From contig OV884014.1 in the NCBI GenBank assembly GCA_930367205.1, forward strand, positions 74,255,104 to 74,319,103: a stretch of 64,000 nt of DNA, read 5' to 3'. Made by a program: the position numbers and the translations under genes. Shown here piece after piece: positions 58,637-64,000 of this stretch. How positions within the stretch are numbered: position 1 is the stretch's first letter; every line of letters starts with the position of its first letter. The notes beneath the pieces are model-generated. The model saw only the letters and a list, made by a program, of their open reading frames with translations. It was not told the DNA's origin and ran no database searches. Source of the DNA: Acanthosoma haemorrhoidale. Its lineage: Eukaryota > Arthropoda > Insecta > Hemiptera > Acanthosomatidae.

Positions 58637-59739
58637 GACTTTACTTTCAAACATGTATATACTACAATATTTTTAATATCGCCAATATTTTTATTGCCAT
58701 TACTTAAAATTGCAAATAATTTATTTATTATTTACATTTTTTCTGTTTACGGGAAGAATTTCCGTATTTGGAATTATGTCCAGAAATTCCGAAATTGATG
58801 AGAAAAAAGCCAGCCCCTTATCTATTTTTTCTTTAACCTTTAACAAATATCAGGTCTGAAGTTATTTATGATTTAAAATAATTATTTTTCTCCATCATTA
58901 AAAACACATCAAAGAGGCCATTGCATAAATAAATTCAATGATATTCCAAAAAAAAAAAGTTCTTATAGCTTACAATTGAAATCGTGTATTTAATAACCGA
59001 TTTGAATTTTTTTTTGTAAGTATTTCTGCTGTTTATGACTATTTTTAAGTGATTTTCATTAACCAATATGGTTTAACAATAAAAATGAAGGATATTTGAT
59101 CAAAAATACCAAATAGTTTTTTAATGAACATTTTATTTGATCCCAAATGAAGAGTCTCTACTTTTACCCTGGTACTGGGAGATCGTCTTTAAGCTGTCTT
59201 GAAGTGTCAGTATAAATGAATCTATGTTATACATTAGCGGATATAAAACTGATTCAATTGGTTTAAAATTTTATTTAGGGTTTAGGGAAATGGTAAGAAT
59301 AACGTTAGAATAGATGGGATCTGGTAGGGACACGATTAACACTCTTAACATGGGATGTGGGAAAATTAAGAGCTTGTGTGATAACAATCATTAGTTACGT
59401 TAATAAAATTGTATTACAATACAAATTTCTATTTACACTTCTGTGCTTTAAAATCTCATTCCAGGTTAGTGACTCCTGAAATGTCTATTTTCATACAAGC
59501 GTTATGTGTAATCTTTTATATATTTTTTTACTTCACAGGATAGTTGATTCTATATTAATCTCTGCAACAATATCTTCTGTAAACAAGGAAAAGACTGATC
59601 AATTAAATGTCTATAGCTGTGACTCCTCGTCTATAGCCCTTCTAATCAATTGCCAAACAAGGATTATAATCTGCTCGAAAGAAAATTGAGGAAACTTTTA
59701 TACATAAGCCTTTTTGGTGTTATAAAAAGATTTTGTTTT

Positions 59740-60338
59740 TGTCGGGAAATGTCACTAGGGGAGTGCCCAAGCACTCTAGCCCTGGTGACAAGTGCGAATT
59801 GTTCAGGTTTGTGACCTGGACAATCGTTCCAGGTCGGCGTTAATATCTGACTCCATTTCTGATAGGTATGTGCCCCGACAATGCACTATGTTCAAGGGGG
59901 TACAGAGGATTCATAAAGAATAAGTCAAAGTTTCAGAGTTCGAACAGAAGCAAGTATCACGGAGGAACGGTCGCGAAAGACTGACTGTCTGGGGCTAGCC
60001 TCCTCCGTTAAATATGTCCCACGCCTCCTCGGAGGGGCTGAACAAAAAGGTTGCTTAGTGCCTGCGAGATCCTAACATGTGGTGAGGAGCATGCCGATTC
60101 TCAGTAATCTGTCAGGCTGCTGACAGGACCACTTAGCTTGTGGTTTACATGTGACAAGGGTCCCGCAGGCCTGGGCTGTAAGGGTCTCTCTAATTTATGA
60201 CTGACAGTCGTCGTCCCGTCTCATGTTACTTGCTTCTGCGTTTTCTTTATTGCTAAAAGATTTATAATAATTTACTTCTGTTTATAATATATCTGCAATA
60301 GTATAGGGTGATTTCCTTAAATACTAAGAACCGCCACA
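59740..60338. mobile_element. Solo LTR, 599 bp, with empty site in copy 2
   Basis: It begins TGTCGGG and ends GCCACA, so has the TG...CA ends of an LTR, and is flanked by GTTTT on both sides (59735-59739 and 60339-60343). The paralogous position in copy 2 (63250-63254) has a single GTTTT and no insertion. The interior is non-coding and distinctly GC-richer than its flanks. Strand is not determined. Confidence 0.75.
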
Positions 60339-60927
60339 GTTTTCATTATAAATATGCAGTTTATTAACATTATAAAATATGTATCTGAGTTCTTTCTTAA
60401 TGACTTACGGAATTCTATTTCTAGCTATACTCACATTTAGTGATGAAAGTAGAGCTATCATATTCATTTCTGCATTTCCTTTCCATTTAGAGCACCACAC
60501 GGGAACTCCCATAAATGTTTCATACCTTTTTAGGGTTTTTTTTTAAACCCAGAAACCTAGGTTTCCCTGAGTTGTATCCTTTAATATTTAATATATTTAA
60601 GCAATTAAAAATCTTTAGTGATAAAATTATAATCTGCCTTTTTGGGCAATAAGTAACAGTGCTCAATGTTCTCATTCATACCATATTTACAGTTCTTCAT
60701 TCTCTCGCTCATTCATACAGTATTTATAAACACCCAGAGACCTCCAAATCCACATGATTGTCACCTCCCTTGCATGTGAAAGAGAAAGCTTAGTTTTGGG
60801 AAGTCCCCCATGCTCTTCCCTCAGCCACATCACCAGTTACGAGCCAGTGGAGGCATACCAAGAGCGTGAGAACCACAGACGCTCAGGACATGATTGGAGA
60901 AACTGGCTATTGCCAGGACTCCCACAG

Positions 60928-61654
60928 TCACGTATTTATAGGAGGCCACTGCCGCTTTCTCCGAAGAGGATAATAGGGATGTGTGGCGCAGTGATGAATG
61001 TGTAGGGGATTAGGGTGGTTAGATAGGTTTTGATGGAATTTCATGAACTTGGAAGGGATGAGTTCAATAATGTATGGTATATTAAGAATGTTATGAAAGA
61101 TTTTGTTGTTGACATGATAAGTGGCATTAATTATTTTGTTCTTGGGACTTTTGATTGGATACGCTTCATGTTCAACTTTTTTTTTGCTGTCCCCCAAAGC
61201 TCTATTCCGTTTGTCTAGATTGGCTTTAGTATAACTTTGTAAATTAGTAATTTATTTTCTATTGAGAGATGGGATGATGTCCTTCTAAGTAGTCCGTACA
61301 GTTGTCCAATGGGTCTGCTTAGTTCTTGTCTTTTTAAACTCGTGTGTGGGTTTCATGTCAGCCTTTTGTCGAGATAGAAGTCTAAATATCGTACTATCAC
61401 GGACACAGGAAGAGGGTTGGAATTAAAAAAAAACTATTGGTCAGGAATTGTGGCAGAGGGTAAAGGTAATATGGGCACATTTTCTTTCATTAACTTTGAT
61501 CCTGCAATGGTTGTGCCAATACTCGTTCTCATTGAGGTGTTTTTGAAGGTTCAGGAATGCTTTATTGGGGTCTGGGTGGGATGAGAGGACTGCAGTGTCA
61601 TCTGCAAATGTTGCCAAGAAAGTATTGGGGGTAGAGGGGTGTTATAGAATTATA
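60928..61654 (-). pseudogene. Jockey-like non-LTR reverse transcriptase relic
   Basis: Minus-strand translation begins at the catalytic motif FADDTAVLSSHPDP (61580-61620), then WHNHCRIKVNERKCAHITFT, VRYLDFYLDKRLT, LYGLLRRTSSHLSIENKLLI, a NGIELWGTA block, and the typical C-terminus with NILNIPYIIELIPSKF and LSNHPNPL. Several stops and frameshifts occur. The start is cut by the duplication breakpoint at 61654. Confidence 0.8.
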
Positions 61655-64000
61655 TATTATAGAATCTTCAGCTTTACGATATCCTAGCTTGTTGTTTTTC
61701 CATCATGTAGTTATTTCTGCGGTCATGTTATTAGGTGTTGTATGAGGCCTATACACTGGATGTGGTAGCAAGTATTGAAAGTACTTGATTTACTGACATG
61801 GCATAGTCTAAGTTTTTAAAACAAATTTTCGTTGGATGCTGTCCTCATATTTTATATAAAGTAAAAATTGTAATGAATGAATAAGGGCCCTCAAAAGGTT
61901 TTTTTTTTTTAAGGGAATATTTTTAATTTTCCTAACTTCTGAGAAAGAAATACTTTAATTATTTGTGACATTCATATTATGGTTATAATATTTATACTCC
62001 AAGATAAGGCAGATAAATTGATGTCAATAAGACAACTTGAGCCACTCAATGATTGAAAATCTTATCTTTGTCTGAAGTAGTGCGTTGTTAAATGATTGCA
62101 TCAAGTTGTCTAAATTTAGAAGATTGTTGCACTTAAATGACTACTTAAATGACTTTACTTTCAAACATGTATATACTCCAATATTTTTATTGCCATTACT
62201 TAAACTTGCAAATAATTTATTTATTATTTACATTTTTTCTGTTTACGGGAAGAATTTCCGTATTTGGAATTATGTCCAGAAATTCCGAAATTGATGAGAA
62301 AAAAGCCAGCCCCTTATCTATTTTTTCTTTAACCTTTAACAAATATCAGGTCTGAAGTTATTTATGATTTAAAATAATTATTTTTCTCCATCATTAAAAA
62401 CACATCAAAGAGGCCATTGCATAAATAAATTCAATGATATTCTAAAAAAAAAAAAGTTCTGAGAGCTTACAATTGAAATCGTGTATTTAATAACAACCGA
62501 TTTGAATTTTTTTTTGTAAGTATTTCTGCTGTTTTTAACTATTTTTAAGTGATTTTCATTAACCATGGTTTAACAATAAAAATAAAGGATATTTGATCAA
62601 AAATACCAAATAGTTTTTTAATGAACATTTATTTGATCCCAAATGGAGAGTCTCTACGTTTACCCTGGTACTGGAAGATTATCTTTAAGCTGTCTGTTGA
62701 AGTGTCAGTATAAATGAATCTATGTTATACATTAGCGGATATAAAACTGATTCAATTGATTTAAAATTTTATAAATTGGCTGAGTCCAGGGAGGGTTTAG
62801 GGAAATGGTAAGAATAACGTTAGAATAGATGGGATCTGGTAGGGACACGATTAACACTCTTAACATGGGATGTGGGAAAATTAAGAGCTTGTGTGATAAC
62901 AATCATTCGTTACGTTAATAAAATTGTATTACAATACAAATTTCTATTTACACTTCTGTGCTTTAAAATCTCATTCCAGGTTAGTGACTCCTGAAATCCT
63001 ATTTTCATACAAGCGTTATGTGTAATCTTTTATATACTTTTTTACTTCACAGGATAGTTGATTCTATATTAATCTCTGCAACAATATCTTCTGTAAACAA
63101 GGAAAAGACTGATCAATTAAATGTCTATAGCTGCGACTCCTCGTCTATAGCCCTTTCTTATCAATTGCCAAACAAGGATTAAAATGTGCTCGAAAGAAAA
63201 TTGAGGAAACTTTTATACATAAGCCTTTTTGGTGTTATAAAAAGATTTTGTTTTCATTATAAATATGCAGTTTATTAACATTATAAAATATGTATCTGAG
63301 TTCCTTCTTAATGACTTACAGAATTCTATTTCTAGCTATACATGTTTGTGTAAATATTTACGCCCTTATGTACTCACATTTAGTGATGAAAGTAGAGCTA
63401 TCATATTCATTTCTGCATTTTCTTTCCATTTAGAGCTCCACATGGGAACTCCCATAAATGTTTCACACCTTTTTAGGTTTTTTTTTTAACCCAGAAACCT
63501 GGGTTTCCCTGAGTTGTATCCTTTTCTAGTGATTGGGTCCTTATTTAATTACGTTTTGGTATTAAGCAATTAAAAATCTTTAGTGATAAAATTATAATCT
63601 GCCTTTTTGGGCAATAAGTAATAGTGCTCAATGTTCTCATTCATACCATATTTACAGTTCTTCATTCTCTCGCTCATTCATACAGTATTTATAAACACCC
63701 AGAGACCTCCAAATCCATATGATTGTCACCTCCCTTGCATGTGAAAGAGAAAGCCTAGTTTTGGGAAGTCCCCCATGCTCTTCCCTCAGCCACATCACCA
63801 GTTACGAGCCAGTGGAGGCATACCAAGAGCGTGAGAGCCACAGACGCTCAGGACATGATTGGAGAAACTGGCTATTGCCAGGACTCCCACAGTCACGTAT
63901 TTATAGGAGGTCACGAGGCCACAGCCGCTTTAGTCTCCGAAGAGGATAATAGGGATGTGTGGCGCAGTGATGAATGTGTAGGGGATTAGGGTGGTTAGAT
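61655..64000 (+). repeat. Tandem duplication, copy 2 (runs off the window)
   Basis: Direct copy of 56962 onward, lacking the 1.19 kb segment and the solo LTR of copy 1. It is still matching copy 1 at the last base of the window. Confidence 0.9.
63930..64000 (-). pseudogene. 3' end of a second jockey-like relic, cut by window end
   Basis: This is the same NLSNHPNPL region as in copy 1, read on the minus strand. The reverse transcriptase body should lie beyond the window. Confidence 0.6.

Larger units (their letters stand above)
56962..61654 (+). repeat. Tandem duplication, copy 1 (4.69 kb unit)
   Basis: This unit is followed directly by a second, direct copy. Matching blocks: 56962-57447 with 61655-62140, 58637-59739 with 62151-63254, and 60339-60990 with 63250-63987. 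Copy 1 alone contains 57448-58636 and a 599 bp insertion. Its right end is a jockey-like reverse transcriptase relic. Confidence 0.9.

Noticed and set aside
60754..61005. Open frame on the plus strand with a near-identical partner at 63719-63949
   Set aside because: The two frames are alike only because they lie in the tandem duplication. They overlap the antisense of a jockey-like element's 3' part, and their C-termini differ by frameshift.
1..64000. CRISPR arrays, operons, phage or other bacterial systems
   Set aside because: Gene structure, splice sites and element families are those of an insect genome, and no regularly spaced repeats of that type are present.

Overview
This is a 64 kb stretch of an AT-rich animal genome, almost certainly an insect. 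The evidence is intron-rich genes with GT-AG splice sites, close similarity of the proteins to insect Bre1, TAB1 and Pabp2, and an intron population of mariner, DD41D, piggyBac, Tc1, PIF/Harbinger, Penelope-like, jockey-like and L2/CR1-like elements. A hemipteran is plausible but the sequence alone does not prove it. Nothing here is bacterial, and no viral gene was recognised.

Three host genes are supported. A single-exon Pabp2 (nuclear poly(A)-binding protein, PABPN1 family) lies on the minus strand at 8825-9475. Divergent from it, an eight-exon TAB1 (TAK1-binding protein 1, a PP2C-fold protein) lies on the plus strand at 10585-16201. A sixteen-coding-exon Bre1 (RNF20/RNF40-type histone H2B E3 ubiquitin ligase) lies on the plus strand at 22405-53994. 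I rebuilt the exon structures by hand: reading frame is kept across every junction, giving 423 aa for TAB1 and 940 aa for Bre1. The three are housekeeping or signalling genes and show no shared pathway.

Layout. 1-2 kb: a Penelope-like relic with a hammerhead-ribozyme-like motif on each side, in inverted orientation. 2-8.8 kb: AT-rich DNA with undefined decayed sequence and a long TA microsatellite. 8.8-16.2 kb: Pabp2 and TAB1. 16.2-22.4 kb: intergenic or upstream Bre1 intron with an L2/CR1-like remnant. 22.4-54 kb: Bre1, whose large introns hold a PIF/Harbinger relic, three mariner-type insertions including a 95 bp MITE, a DD41D transposase with three stops, solo-LTR-like elements, a piggyBac element at a TTAA inside a Tc1-like relic, and a second piggyBac relic interrupted twice. 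54-57 kb: Bre1 3' flank. 57-64 kb: a 4.7 kb direct tandem duplication whose breakpoint lies in a jockey-like reverse transcriptase; the second copy runs off the window and carries an empty site for a solo LTR present in the first.

I found no clearly new biological system. The most informative items are the paired hammerhead-like relics, the nested insertions whose order can be read from target-site duplications and empty paralogous sites, the catalytic-type aspartates kept in TAB1, and a GC-AG intron in Bre1.
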